From the NCBI GenBank assembly GCA_963210315.1, contig OY723255.1:434001-498000 (forward strand): a DNA stretch of 64,000 nucleotides, in the 5' to 3' direction. The translations under genes and the position numbers were made by a program. Numbering within the stretch: position 1 is the first letter of the stretch; the number at the start of each line of letters is the position of its first letter. The DNA is from Rhynchopus euleeides (lineage: Eukaryota; Euglenozoa; Diplonemea; Diplonemida; Diplonemidae). The notes below the pieces were generated by a model, which was not told where the DNA came from, searched no databases, and saw only the letters and a list, made by a program, of their open reading frames with translations. This document shows positions 1 through 10,205 of this stretch, in pieces.

Positions 1-318
1 GATGGAGTACCTCTCCAGCTGCGCCTCCTTCGCCGACTTCTCCGACACCGTCCCCCCCTGGTACTCCTTGTACCTGGCCCCCATCGCCGCGCTCACGGTC
101 CCGTCGTTGCCCTTTATGGGCTTGCCCGTGATCTTCCCGATCAGTGCCTTCAGGGCTGTGTTCGACAGCCGCCCCCCCTCCTCCGGCTCGACGTAGTATT
201 CAACAAAAAGTTGAATAAAGCCCGGCTGAGTGGCGGGCTGCTTCGTCGGGGGGGCCGAGCTCGGGGCGGTTTCCTCCGTTCTGCTTCTCTTCGCCGTGGT
301 TTTGGCAGAGGCAGGCAT
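1..318 (-). CDS. Hypothetical protein, 5' part only (runs off left edge)
   Basis: Reading left from the ATG at 318-316, 106 codons stay open to base 1, so the gene continues beyond the window. The first 28 residues are rich in Lys, Arg, Thr, Ala and Pro (nuclear-localisation-like), followed by a compact segment starting FIQLFVEYYVEPEEGGRLSN and a Lys/Glu-rich helical stretch. The low-complexity basic head joined to a globular segment is typical of real coding, and no competing long frame exists here. I do not recognise the family. The basic head plus an F-x3-F...GG...L pattern loosely recalls the 126-residue ORF at 33719-34099, but that likeness is weak and only by eye. Confidence 0.55.
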   Translation of the reverse strand, partial: MPASAKTTAKRSRTEETAPSSAPPTKQPATQPGFIQLFVEYYVEPEEGGRLSNTALKALIGKITGKPIKGNDGTVSAAMGARYKEYQGGTVSEKSAKEAQLERYSI

Positions 319-540
319 GATTGATAGCTGTGTGTGTGTGTGTCTGTTGGCGTGTGTGTATCTATTCAACAATGGAGGTAATCTGGTCAGGGCTTGCAAG
401 ACCCTGGTGATGTGGGTTGTGGGAGGGAGAAACGGCACAAGGAAATTCGCAACAAAGTCCAGCTCTGATATGCCACCACACCTCATATCCCAAGCACACA
501 CCCAACTGTGCGTTTTCCCCTTCATACTTGGGCGTTCTTC

Positions 541-690
541 CTGCAGTACAGTGTATAGAGTTGTCGAGTCGACAAGTGCCAGTTGTCGACTCGACAAGTG
601 CCAGTTGTCGAGTCGACAACTGGCACTTGTCGTCAACAACCCAGTCAGTTGTCGAGGTTTCAGTTGTCGACTCCACTAGTGGTTGCCAAC
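541..690. repeat. Cluster of GTCGA-containing palindromes
   Basis: The motif GTTGTCGASTCGACAA recurs with spacer GTGCCA. Bases 592-632 form a 41-bp inverted repeat, perfect except for the central base (612). Further half-copies (GTTGTCGAGG, GTTGTCGACTCC) follow to 680. The DNA or its RNA could form a strong hairpin or cruciform. No gene overlaps it convincingly. Confidence 0.7.
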
Positions 691-1795
691 ACTAGCGCAC
701 CGTGCCCCCCCCCCCCGGCCCCCCCCCCCCCTTACCCGTGTTTAAGTCCCCCCCTGGGCAGGCCTGTCGCTAACTTTTCGATTTTGGAGGTTTGGAGGGT
801 TGGCGCTCCTGTTTGGGGGGGGGGGGGGGGGTCAGGAGGGAATACACTCGGGATCAATTTTTCTCGCGCGCGCTTCGCGCGCGCTCGTATTGTTACTTAC
901 CTTTCCCATCAAGGAGGAAGCGATCAAGGCCAAATCATCTGAAAGGAAGACTCGAGAGACTGCTGCTGTATTTTCTCGCGCGCTCGTATTGTTACTTAAC
1001 TTTCCCATCGGTGGACCACGAGGTGGGCACGGTGTGAGGCGCTGGGTTCCTTCCGCGGTTCCTCTCCCGCTCGCGCCATCCTCGGGTGCCGGAAGAAACC
1101 AAAAAATGGCTTTCGGGACCATGTTCTATGTGCTACCCCCTGATGTGCCACGGCCGTCGAAGTGCAAGGACTTGGTTACTAGACGGGCAGACACGCTCCA
1201 TGGGGGGTTAGCGCGCACATATCATCGACCCACAGGGCTTGCACTTTTTGGGACTCTCCCTGAAACAGCTGCGGGTGAACTCATGAACATGACGCACAGT
1301 GTGCGTCATGTTCAAAAGATGGCATGACACGCAGGATCCAATAGGCTACCTTTCAAACGGGGGGTGCCTGTCCCTACTGGACAGGCACAGGCCACAGGGG
1401 CGTCTGCGGGGCTTTGCCCCCCAGCTCTGCCCCCTGGGGGTCCCCAACCCACGCGGTAGCTTGCATCGAGCATGCCTTGCAGCGCTGCACCCACACATCC
1501 CAACCCCACCCACACATCGATCATTCCCGAGGGTATGAACGTGCTGTGGGTATGCAGGTGATGTGTGAGCAGAGGGGGGGCTTCGTGAGGGGAGGGGAGC
1601 ACTGCGTCAATCATTTGCCCTCTTCTCATCTCAGATGTAAACACACAGCCGCCTCCAAACAGAGCACGGCCAGGGAGCGCTGTATTGCGAGGCAAGGAAG
1701 GAAGAGAACAGAACACAACAAATGCGCAAACAGGTGCAATAAGACGGCAAACGCGAAGGCAGGGAACAACACAACAGGGTGACGAGACATGCCAC
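691..1795. other. Intergenic, no gene seen; small repeats
   Basis: Holds C/G homopolymer runs (704-730, 815-830), two copies of a block ending CTCGTATTGTTACTTA (about 862-910 and 973-1005), and a hairpin at 1283-1311 (GAACATGACGCAC, 3-nt loop, then its complement). The block 1283-1390 has an inverted relative at about 18790-18870, sharing the hairpin arm and the GACAGGCACC/CCGTTTGAAAGG segments. Bases 1560-1690 resemble 3100-3240, 4540-4625 and 39130-39240, the conserved flanks of the Ubl-WD40 gene family. Open frames here have no domain signal. Confidence 0.6.
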
Positions 1796-2929
1796 TCATG
1801 GTGAAACGGAAGACACAGCACACACAGAGACAGAAGCGTAGGTCGCTGTTGTGAAGACCCACCTCCCGCAGGGGCTGAGTGCAACACCATGGCCCTTTGA
1901 GTCCACCTTCCCCAGACACTCGCCTGTGCTGAGGCGGTACAGGGTGGTGCTGGGCCAACATATCACTGCAACAACATCACCTGGTGACACAGCAAGTGAC
2001 TTGGCAGAGCCGTCCAGTTGCACAGTACGCAGGCAGCTGAGGGTGGCTGTGCACCACACCTTGAGGGACTTGTCGGTAGAGCACGACACCAGGTGCTGCT
2101 CGTCCTTGGTCACGGCGATGCCGGCCACCACCCCAGTGTGCCCATCCAGGGTGTGTGTGCGTGTGAGGGTGCTGATATCCCACACACGGATGCTCTTGTC
2201 ATCTGACCCGCTGAAGATCTTCGTGCCGGACACATCAATGCTGTAAACCCGAACGTTTCTGCTGTGTCCCTCCAGCACTGTGGCGCTCGGTGTGCCCTTC
2301 AAGTCCCACACACGCACTTTGCCTGATTCGTCTCCGGACACGAGACGTCCGCAGTGTGTCCACGCTGCACTCCACACTCTGATGTTCTTGTGGTGCAGCA
2401 TGCACACCTCCTCCCAAGTTGATGTCAGCCACACGCAGATGGTGCCGTCATGAGAGCACGTTGCCAACCACGTCCCACAGACTGAGAACGCTGTGTGAGT
2501 GCTCGTATCGCTGCCGTGTGTCAAGTCTGCCACCACAGCAGCGGTGCTGGTGTCAAACACAGTGATGTGTCCTATGTCGTAGTAACACGCTGCACACAGC
2601 CTCCCACACCTCGACAGTGTGATGCGGAAGACATCACCGCCATGCTCAGATGAGTAGACTGCGGGGGCCTTGACGTTGGGCCAGCGTGGGACGAACTGGA
2701 CAGCACCCCCGTCCTCCAGACCCGTGTCGGCAACGCGCTCTTCATCGTCCAGCTCCTCCTCACACCCTTCGATGTGTGCTGCCACGCATGCAGCCTCGCG
2801 GGATGCGTCAATGGAACCCGGGAACATCTCCTCCAGCGCATCCGCCTTCAGCTTGACCACAGTGCCCCCTTCCAGAACACCTACGACACAGCTGTGCCCA
2901 GTCCCGGCATGGCAGACAGACACATCCAT
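1796..2929 (-). CDS. Ubl-WD40 repeat protein, paralogue 1
   Basis: Encodes 377 residues from the ATG at 2929, chosen because the paralogues at 4438, 6435 and 25848 start at the same aligned methionine (MDVSV/MEVSV/MDVEV); an ATG 16 codons upstream is less likely. Residues 1-80 look like a ubiquitin-like beta-grasp: beta strand, basic loop, helix around ALEEMF, then LDDEERVADTGLEDGGAVQF. Residues about 88-377 hold seven WD40-type blades, with ICVW, VRVWD, IRVWD and LKVW strand ends and GH turns. Such proteins usually act as cytosolic or nuclear scaffolds; this one's partners are unknown. It heads a tandem family with paralogues 2 and 3 on the same strand. No intron is needed. Confidence 0.85.
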   Translation of the reverse strand: MDVSVCHAGTGHSCVVGVLEGGTVVKLKADALEEMFPGSIDASREAACVAAHIEGCEEELDDEERVADTGLEDGGAVQFVPRWPNVKAPAVYSSEHGGDVFRITLSRCGRLCAACYYDIGHITVFDTSTAAVVADLTHGSDTSTHTAFSVCGTWLATCSHDGTICVWLTSTWEEVCMLHHKNIRVWSAAWTHCGRLVSGDESGKVRVWDLKGTPSATVLEGHSRNVRVYSIDVSGTKIFSGSDDKSIRVWDISTLTRTHTLDGHTGVVAGIAVTKDEQHLVSCSTDKSLKVWCTATLSCLRTVQLDGSAKSLAVSPGDVVAVICWPSTTLYRLSTGECLGKVDSKGHGVALSPCGRWVFTTATYASVSVCAVSSVSP

Positions 2930-3276
2930 GACTTTGTCTCCCAGATACCCAGCCTTTCTGGGGAATGTGGTGTGCATTGTGGTGGGGCTGGGGATCTCAA
3001 AACATCACCAAGGGGCGCCAACACGCATTGGCTCGCTGCGAACTTCGGTTTCCCCTGAAAGCGGACACCCACACATCAGCACAGGCCTCAGGTGCACATT
3101 GCAAGGGTGGAGAGGGGAGGGGAGGGTGTGGGGGCCTGCAGAGGGTGCACTGCGTCAATCTTTTGACCCCTTCGCATCTCAAATGCACCGCACTGATGCC
3201 TCCTAACAGAGCAGGGGCCGGGCGGTGCTGCGTTGGGGTAAGAAGCTGATGTGTGACATAACGGGAAGCACGGAAG

Positions 3277-4438
3277 TCAGGGCACAGGTTCCGAGACACG
3301 GCACTCAGGGTGAGTCACAGCACACACAGAGACAGAAGAGGAGTCTGTTGGTGTGAAGACCCACCTCCCGCAGGGGCTGAGCGCAACACCAAAACCATGT
3401 GAGTCCACCTTCCCCAGACGCTCGCCTGTGCTGAGGCGGTGCAGTTTGGTGCAGCCAGCGAATGGAGCCAGCACTGCAACAACATCGCCTGGCTGTGACA
3501 CAGCGATTGAGTAGGCAGGGCTGCCCAGTGACACAGTACGCAGGCAGCTGAGGGAGGTTGTGCACCACACCTTGAGAGAGCCGTCATAAGAGCACGACAC
3601 CAGGTGCTGCTCGTCTTTGGTCAGGGCGATGTCATACACCACCTCAGTGTGCTCCTGCAGGGTGTGTGTGTGTGTGTGTGAGGGTGTTGATGTCCCACAC
3701 ACGGATGGTCATGTCATTTGACCCGCTGAAGATCCTCGTGCGCGACACAACAATGATTTGAACACTATCGCTGGTACCCTCCAGCACTGTGGCGCTCGGT
3801 GTGTCCCCCTTCAAGTCCCACACACGCACTCTGCCCGATGCGTCTCCGGACACCAGACGTCCGCAGTGTGACCACGCTGCGGTAAAAACACGGATGTTGT
3901 CCTCGTCCAGGAGGCGCACCTCCTCCCAGGTTGATGTCAGCCACACGGAGATGGTCTCGTCATTAGGGCACGTTGCCAACCACGTCCCACAGACTGAGAA
4001 CGCTGTGCAACGAATAACCTCGCTGCCGTGTGTAAAGTCCGCCACCACAGCAGCGGTGCTGGTGTCGAACACAGTGATGTGTCCTTCATTGTAACCCACT
4101 GCACACAGCTTCCCACACCTCGACAGTGTGATGTGGTGTACATCGCCGCCATGCTCAGATGAGTAGACTGCGGGGGCCTTGACGTTGGGCCAGCGTGGGA
4201 CGAGCTTGACAGCACCCCCGTCCTCCAGACCCGTGTCGGCAACGCGCTCTTCATCGTCCAGCTCCTCCTCACACCCTTCGATGTGTGCTGCCACGCATGC
4301 AGCCTCACGGGATGCGTCGATGGAACCCGGGAACATCTCCTCCAGCGCATCCGCCTTCAGCTTGACCACAGTGCCCCCTTCCAGAACACCTACGACACAG
4401 CTGTGCCCAGTCCCGGCATGGCGGACAGACACATCCAT
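3277..4438 (-). pseudogene. Ubl-WD40 paralogue 2, split by a dinucleotide-repeat frameshift
   Basis: From the ATG at 4438 the frame matches paralogues 1 and 3 through the Ubl domain and four blades, up to IRVWDINTLTHTHTH, then shifts. The rest (blades 5-7, from LQEHTEVVYDIALTKDEQHLV to the stop at 3277) continues in another frame. The break is inside the repeat at 3662-3680, which has nine GT units where paralogues 1 and 3 have seven; the extra 4 bp shift the frame by +1. All else is well conserved, so the break is recent, a sequencing slip, or a switchable state. The N-terminal fragment alone would lack part of the propeller. An in-frame extension upstream to 4627 is not conserved and I left it out. 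Confidence 0.8.
3661..3680. repeat. Coding (GT)9 microsatellite causing a frameshift
   Basis: On the minus strand this CA repeat encodes the Thr-His run THTHTH between blades 4 and 5. The same position holds seven units in the paralogues at 2151-2166 (one GC interruption) and 5684-5698. Nine units here change the frame. Confidence 0.9.
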
Positions 4439-4645
4439 GCTTTGCCGCAGGCACCCTTTGGGTTCCTGCGATGCACTCAGCCCCTGTATCAGATAGGTGT
4501 GTAGGCCAGCATGGGCGGCTTCGGTGGTACGGGAGGGGAACTTCAGAGACAGAAGAGGGCGGGGCTTCGTGCGGGAGGGGGTGGAGCAGTCTGCAGAGAG
4601 CACCGTTATCATTCGCCCTCTTCTCACAAGCCTTTCAAAACCGGG

Positions 4646-4735
4646 AAAATGTCACTCAACTCCAGTCCCCAGCCGAACTTTGCTCGTATTTTGTTTGTGA
4701 TGCGTTGACACTCACACACGAGTCCTGTTAAGCAA
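4646..4735. repeat. Fragment of the GACGCTTCCAC MITE family
   Basis: AAAATGTCACTC, then TTTGCTCGTATTTTGTTTGT and GATGCGTTGACACTC, match the first half of the 142-bp MITE at 31727-31869 with divergence. It lies just upstream of Ubl-WD40 paralogue 2. Confidence 0.6.
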
Positions 4736-4869
4736 CCCCGCAGCCTGATGAGGAGGGTTGAATTTGTTGCCAAAAGCGCTGCCTACTATCTTTTTGACAA
4801 AATACTGTCCTTTCCGTTTGCTTCACTCACTCGTTGCTGGGAGACATGAAAAAGAGAAAAGAGAAACCC

Positions 4870-5145
4870 CTGTTGTTTTGTTGACCGCTTCCACCACCCT
4901 CCATACTTTGTTGACAGTAAGCGTCGAAGGGCTACCGATTATTCTTTCCGTCACTTCCATGTCTCTTTTTTTAAAAAAGTATATCGGCCTATTGTTGTGA
5001 GCCCTTCGGCTGTGTCTTACCTGTCTGAAGTACAGAAAGTGGTGGAGCACGAGAAGAAAGAGAGAGGGAAGAGTTGATCGTATGGCAAACGGTGGGAAGC
5101 ATTTCCCTCAACACCTATCCCTTGCAGGGACTGTGTTGGTTGCAC
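4870..5145. repeat. Interspersed repeats (GTTGACCGCTTCCACC family and others)
   Basis: A block running from TGTTGACCGCTTCCACCACC to CTGAAGTACAGAAAGTGGTGG recurs at about 13736-13900, 16712-16850 and 59575-59690. Bases 5072-5142 recur almost identically at 14742-14812 (GGCAAACGGTGGGAAGCATT...). No gene is seen between 4640 and 5307. Confidence 0.65.
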
Positions 5146-5307
5146 TGACAGGAGCCTGTTGCACTAAACAATTGCAGCAACCCGTGACTCCATGTCACAC
5201 TTCCACCACCTTATAACCTTCTGCCTTGATGTGGGTCCCGAGCGCATGTGGCCACGAGACAGCAAGACACACAGGACAGGAAGCAGAGCCGGCGGACACC
5301 CTCACCT

Positions 5308-6435
5308 TTACTCATCATTAATGCGCTCACATGACACAGCACACACAGAGACAGACGTGGCATTTGTTGGTGTGAAGAGCCACCTCCCGCAGGGGCTGAG
5401 TGCAACACCACTACCCTCTAAGCACACCTTCCCCAGACACTCGCCTGTGCTGAGGCGGTACAGAGTGGCGGTGTAAAAGTCCTCCACTGCAACAAGATCG
5501 CTAGACTGAGACACAGCAAGTGAGTAGGGTGTGCTACTCAGCTGCACAGTACGCAGGCAGCTGAGGGTGGTCGTGCACCACACCTTGAAAGACTTGTCAA
5601 AAGAGCACGACACCAGGTGCTGATCGTTGCTGTTCAGCGTGAGGTCGGTGATATCGCGACTGTGCTCATCCAGGGTGTGTGTGTGTGTGAGGGTGCTGAT
5701 GTCCCACACACGGATGCTGTTGTCAGCTGAACCACTGTAGAGTCTCGAATACGACACAGCAATGGCCCAGACAGTCTTACTGTGACCCTCCAGCACTGTG
5801 GCGCTCGGTGTGCCCTTCAAGTCCCACACCTGCAAATTGCCGCTACAGTCACCAGATACCAGACGTCCGCAGTGTGTCCACGCTGCACTTTCCACACTGT
5901 TGTTGTTGTGGTTCGCCATGCAGACCTGCTCCCAGGTTGCTTTCAGCCACACGCAGATGGTGCCGTCATACGAGCACGTCGCCAACCACGTCCCACAGAC
6001 TGAGAACGCAGTGCAAAGAATACCATTTGTGCCGTGTGCTAGGTCCGCCACCTCAGCAGCGGCGACGGTGTCAAACACAGTGATGTGTCCGTTGTCGTCA
6101 CCCACAGCACACAGCTTCCCACACCTCGACAGTGTGAAGCACGATCTATCCCCGCCGTGCTCAGATGAGTAGACTGCGGGAGCGTTGACTTTGGGCCAGC
6201 GTGGGACGAGCTGAACAGCACCCCCGTCCTCCAGACCCGTGTCGGCAACGCGCTGTGCATCGTCCAGCTCCTCCTCACACCCTTCGATGCGCACTCCAAC
6301 CTCAAGGGATGCGTCGCTAGAACCCGCAAACATCTCCTCCAGCGCATCCGCCTTCAGCTTGACCACAGTGCCCCCTTCCGGAACATCGACGACACAGCTG
6401 TGCCCGGTGCTGGCATGCCGAACAGACACCTCCAT
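5308..6435 (-). CDS. Ubl-WD40 repeat protein, paralogue 3
   Basis: A 375-residue protein with an ATG at 6435 that aligns with the family start. Residues 1-78 form the ubiquitin-like domain (MEVSVRHASTG..., then LDDAQRVADTGLEDGGAVQL). Seven WD40-like blades follow, including FSVCGTWLATCSYDGTICVW, GRLVSGDCSGNLQVWD, LYSGSADNSIRVWD and HLVSCSFDKSFKVW. The Thr-His run between blades 4 and 5 uses seven dinucleotide units and keeps the frame. The role is probably as a scaffold; no enzyme motif is visible. The C-terminus (SCERINDE) differs from paralogue 1. A block 108-143 nt upstream of the start is shared with the secreted WD40 gene at 16201. Confidence 0.85.
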   Translation of the reverse strand: MEVSVRHASTGHSCVVDVPEGGTVVKLKADALEEMFAGSSDASLEVGVRIEGCEEELDDAQRVADTGLEDGGAVQLVPRWPKVNAPAVYSSEHGGDRSCFTLSRCGKLCAVGDDNGHITVFDTVAAAEVADLAHGTNGILCTAFSVCGTWLATCSYDGTICVWLKATWEQVCMANHNNNSVESAAWTHCGRLVSGDCSGNLQVWDLKGTPSATVLEGHSKTVWAIAVSYSRLYSGSADNSIRVWDISTLTHTHTLDEHSRDITDLTLNSNDQHLVSCSFDKSFKVWCTTTLSCLRTVQLSSTPYSLAVSQSSDLVAVEDFYTATLYRLSTGECLGKVCLEGSGVALSPCGRWLFTPTNATSVSVCAVSCERINDE

Positions 6436-6542
6436 GCCTTGTATATCTTGTGTGCCTGGGGTGGGTGGCCGGTGTGTTTAGTCTAGTAGGCACTGGCGTC
6501 CAGTACCTACCAACAACGCGATGTCACCGTCTGCGCTGGGGA

Positions 6543-6578
6543 GTGCCAAATTGTGACTTGAAAAGTGTGACAAGAGCG
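6543..6578 (-). promoter_or_regulatory. Upstream block shared with the WD40 gene at 16201
   Basis: Bases 6543-6578 match 16292-16327 at all but a few positions (core TGTGACTTGAAAAGTGTG). Both lie about 90-145 nt before the start codon of a WD40 gene on the same strand, while the coding sequences are only distantly alike. Promoter or 5' UTR function is inferred. Alternatively it is residue of a common duplication or a short mobile element. Confidence 0.45.
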
Positions 6579-6581
6579 CCA

Positions 6582-7562
6582 TGGCTTTGCTGCGTCCAGC
6601 CTTGCTTCCCTGCAGCATCAGGCACGGGGCGTGCGGCAAGGGAGACAGCGACGGGGGCTGGGGTGGGTGGGTGGGTGGGGGGGTGGGTGGGGGGGTGGGT
6701 GGGGCCACTTCTGTCAGAGAGAACCCTCTGCATCGCTCCCTTCTGCCAGGTGCAGGGTGCAGCCCGCCCAGCATCATGCGGGCCCCCCCGCACCTGCAGC
6801 AAAGTTATGCACACCAGGACGAAACAGAAACCTGCGCCACACATTGCACCGCCAGCACACAGGCGCTGTCTGCATGGCCAACCGCTCCGATGAACAGTGG
6901 TAAAAGAGATGTGCAGTCTTTTCTGTTGCACGCGTACAAGTGTCGGCGGGAGGCACGGGTTTCCGTTTGGAGGATTTTTGGGTAACTCTTCCAAACGAGA
7001 TGTGCGACCGCCTACCAGTCGTACGACTGGCTCTTGGGACCACCTGCCGACGTGAAGCCAATCGGGCCCTTGCTGGTCGAGGATGTGCGCAGAAACATGT
7101 GCGTGTTCAGCAGTTGCAGGAGCTTAGTTATGTCCTTCAGGATCCCTGTGAAAAAGACCTCACGCTTTCTGACTCAATTTATCGCCGAAATATCATCAGC
7201 GGCACAAGTGCGGGGAAGGAAGGGAGAGGGGTGGGGGTGGGAAGAGTGTTTAGAGGGGCGAGAGTGCCTGCAAAGCAGATGTGGCAAGAAGGTGCATTCT
7301 GTTCAGACCTGTTCCTCTGTTTTGCCATAAAATGCCGACAACTTTAAAAGTTGTTCTCGCTTTGTTTGCCTTTTCATCGGACCCATTTCCTGGCAGTTTT
7401 GAGCGGGCAGACAGAGAGGCCCGCAAATGGAACGTTCTGTCTCAACAAACAGTCGTCGGGGCTGCAGCGGCCACAAAGAATCCGGTCGAACTCAGTCTCA
7501 CTTCGGGACAGGTCTGCTGCTACCACAAGATAATTTGGCACACTCCCAACATAAAGGCCAAA
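6582..7562. other. Intergenic, no gene seen
   Basis: Contains a GGGT-rich minisatellite at about 6658-6705 that yields spurious Gly-Trp-Val frames. No domain, RNA gene or shared repeat was recognised in the rest. Confidence 0.5.
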
Positions 7563-7801
7563 AAAAGATGAAGTGAAGGGTGTTCTGAGGTAGTTTAGAA
7601 TTACTGGGAGGCAAATGCAAGACGTGCGGCTTCTATTCAAGGTTTTTGGGTGCAGAAAGTGCCTGCAATATCCAAGTTGAACAGAAGCTGTCCGTCTTGT
7701 ATTTAAATCCCCCCTCAGTAAAGATACGGGGGACACACTTGCGCGGGGGTGAAATGGTGTCGCATGTCAGGGCTCCCACTCACTCCGGCACCCACTCGTT
7801 C
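7563..7801. repeat. 239-bp direct repeat, left copy
   Basis: Nearly identical to 12425-12663 in the same orientation, from AAGATGAAGTGAAGGG through CCGGCACCCACTCGTTC. The copies start about 4.86 kb apart. No LTR hallmarks (TG...CA ends, primer site, gag/pol) are evident between them, so this is a segmental or nested-insertion repeat, not a proven LTR. Confidence 0.8.
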
Positions 7802-8204
7802 GGAATTTTTGGCCCCTTGGCACCTTGTCCCTGTGGCTGTGCTGTGAACAGTGTGACTATTGTTGGCGTCCAGCTCACTGTGTCATGCGCCTTCTCCATG
7901 CCTCCATGATTGATCGTCTTCTTGATATTGGGTGTGGTGCTCACCTGTGAGCATGTGGCACAGGGACAAAAGACGAGAGTCTCTCAGATGCGTCCTCTGA
8001 TGGGAGGCAGATGACTGGAACAGGCACCTGGTACAGCAGGCACGGGTACAAGAAGTGGGCCAGAAATAGGGCTCAGCAGAAGCGCAAGATTTGCCCGTCT
8101 CAGCTTCCCGCCCCAACTTCCGCTCAACGGTATTGTCGGGAAGTCCTCAGGCATGCCCGGGTCGGCGCCCCCCCCCAAGGCCTGACGTCCTGCCTGATAA
8201 TTGA

Positions 8205-8415
8205 CGGTCCCGGGTTCAAAACCCGCTCAGGTGCTGCGTGTCGTCGACACCGTGACTGCGGCAGTCGACATCCCAGACGGGTCGCCCCTCCTCTGTGCAA
8301 AGTACATCCGGGCGAGGCTCCCACCGCGCTCGATTCTGGGTTGTCCGCCATGTGCTGTCATGGAGCCTGCGTATTCGGGCGTGAAAACCGTAGGTGGTGG
8401 TTCGATTCCCAGAAC
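8205..8415 (+). other. Two tRNA T-arm/B-box-like sequences
   Basis: GGTCCCGGGTTCAAAACCCG at about 8207-8226 resembles a tRNA T-arm with a four-pair stem, and GGTTCGATTCC near 8399 matches the pol III B-box consensus. I found no matching acceptor stem, anticodon arm or A box, so neither is called a tRNA. A tRNA-derived SINE remnant is possible. Confidence 0.25.
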
Positions 8416-8954
8416 TTGGGTAGGATATCCTATGGGATAACCTACGGGATGTTGCTTCTCGCGTTGGATATCCTACGCCAAGGTGGAACCCTGCAGAAGA
8501 CACGAGAGTAACAGCGAGGGACATCCCACGGATATCCCGCTCTGTTACCTCTCTGTTCCCTCGGGTACCCCGAGAGAACGTCATCCCCCTTCGGCCTGGG
8601 CTTGTGCCACTGGCTGGGCTGCTTCTTGTACAGGTCGATGGATTGAACGCGCTGGGTTATTGCGCCAGGTACTAGCTTCGGCAAACTGCAGCAGAGTGGG
8701 TGGCTCTCCAGTTGTGCTGGGAAGATGGTGGAGGGTCACCAATATTGTGAGGCGGCTCATTCTTCAGCATTTCTGAGCGAAAATCCCTCAGTACAACACC
8801 TCCCCCCCCCCGTTTGCAAAGGCAAAACAGGTAGTGTCCGCCACTTTGGAGCTGATTTTGACCCGAGTTTGGCGGAGTTTGGCGGAGTTGGGCGGTGGTG
8901 TGGCGGCGTTCGGCGGAACCCGTTTTGGGCCAAATCAGGTGGCCCACCCCCAAA

Positions 8955-9190
8955 TGCGCTTTTTTTATTCGCGCGAAAAATAGGTGCGCTTTTTTTCTTA
9001 AGCACACTCGTGTGAGCGGAAAGCGCCCCACCACAGCTGCAACCAAACGTGCTCTATACACTAACCCCACCCTTCATCAGGCTCAGGGTGTGATCAGTTC
9101 AGGGTTTTGTGTGTAGAAGCGTCAACGCAACAAACAAAAGGAAATTCATCAGAGCGGTTGTAGCTGTGAAGTGATAGGGCGCTTTTTCGC
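8955..9190. repeat. About 230-bp MITE-like repeat, left copy
   Basis: Near-identical to 11860-12090: TTAAGCACACTCGTGTGAGC, then GGAAAGCGCCCCACC, an internal GAAGCGTCAACGCAA, and AGTGATAGGGCGCTTTT. The GGAAAGCGCC/GGCGCTTTT ends suggest short TIRs. AT runs with GCGCGAAAAA units flank both copies. The internal GAAGCGTCAACGC motif links it to the MITE families used as insertion sites further right. Confidence 0.65.
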
Positions 9191-9838
9191 GCGAAAAAAA
9201 GGGGCGTTTTTTTTATTCGCGCGAATAATAGGGGCGCGTTTTTTTTTCGCGCGAAAAAAAGGGGCACCTGGGACCAGGCCTGGGCGGGGAACGAGCCCTT
9301 TTTCCAGGTTTTTTGGTTCGGGGAACCAGGTTTTTTCTAAGAATTTTTACAAGGGATTTTTTGCTCGCCCCCCCCACAGTTTCCAGGCGCGTGCCCGTCA
9401 GGCGGGACTTTTTCTCTGATTTCTCTCCGCGTCATCATGTGACAGCTCTCGAGTGATGCCCAGAGATGCTTGCGGCAATGAATGAGGATCACCTGGCGCT
9501 CGTTCTCATCGGGGGTTGTGCTCCGCAGGGACTCAATACACCTTGGCACTCTCGCAGGGCTGGACATGCCAGCAGCTGGAGGACAGTTACAAAGCTGCCA
9601 CTCCCCGACGCCACCCACCTGCTGGCCCCTTCAGGTCTGAAAGCCCAAAAGCTCCCGGGGATTTTTGCAGTGGTGCGCACCATATTCAGCGCAGTAGGGT
9701 GATCTCTCCGATTTTCCATAACTGCTGGTTTACTGGTTTGGGGAACGGTCGCCGGCAGACCGTTGAAATGCCCGTGTTAGCAAGGCACACTCACGTTTCA
9801 GGTAGCGTGTCGCGTGTCACGCATGTCGCGAACGCGGC

Positions 9839-9955
9839 AAGTGTACCTCCCAGGTGGGGAAGCCCGACCTCCTGTCCGATATCAGTCAGGCTTCGAAGAA
9901 GCGCTTCATGGATGCGGCGCTGACCTCCTACGCTGCACTGTACCCGGGGAAGTGA
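9839..9955 (+). pseudogene. C-terminal remnant of an unrecognised protein
   Basis: Thirty-eight codons (KCTSQVGKPDLLSDISQ..., ending ALYPGK and TGA at 9953) have natural amphipathic composition but no start codon or upstream continuation. The fragment sits between short GC-rich hairpin repeats. It may be a relic of an inserted gene; function unknown. Confidence 0.3.
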
Positions 9956-9979
9956 GATAGATGGACGGGCACACGCTAC

Positions 9980-10205
9980 ATCGGGGGTCTGGGGGGCGGT
10001 GCCCCCCAGCCGCCGGAGGCCACGGTAGCGAACATCTGTTCGTGTGGGCGTACAGATTCTGTGCGAGTCGGCTGCGTCCTCAGAGGCGACTGGAGTGGTT
10101 GGACCCCGACTTGATGGGATTCGAAGGACTTGAGTACGAGACGTACGCCACAGGGGGGTCTGGCCCCCCAGCCGCCGGAGGCCACGGTAGTGAACGTCTG
10201 GCTCT
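9980..10205. repeat. GC-rich hairpin repeats (two copies)
   Basis: Two copies (about 9985-10035 and 10150-10200) of a stem such as GGGGTCTGGGGGGCGGTGCC, followed by the conserved tail GCCGCCGGAGGCCACGGTAG. Inverted relatives lie at about 18515-18567 and 18749-18790. They resemble widespread GC-rich mobile hairpins. All four copies lie near decayed ORF fragments. Confidence 0.6.

Noticed and set aside
8205..8415. tRNA genes
   Set aside because: Only T-arm/B-box matches; acceptor, D and anticodon arms cannot be paired.
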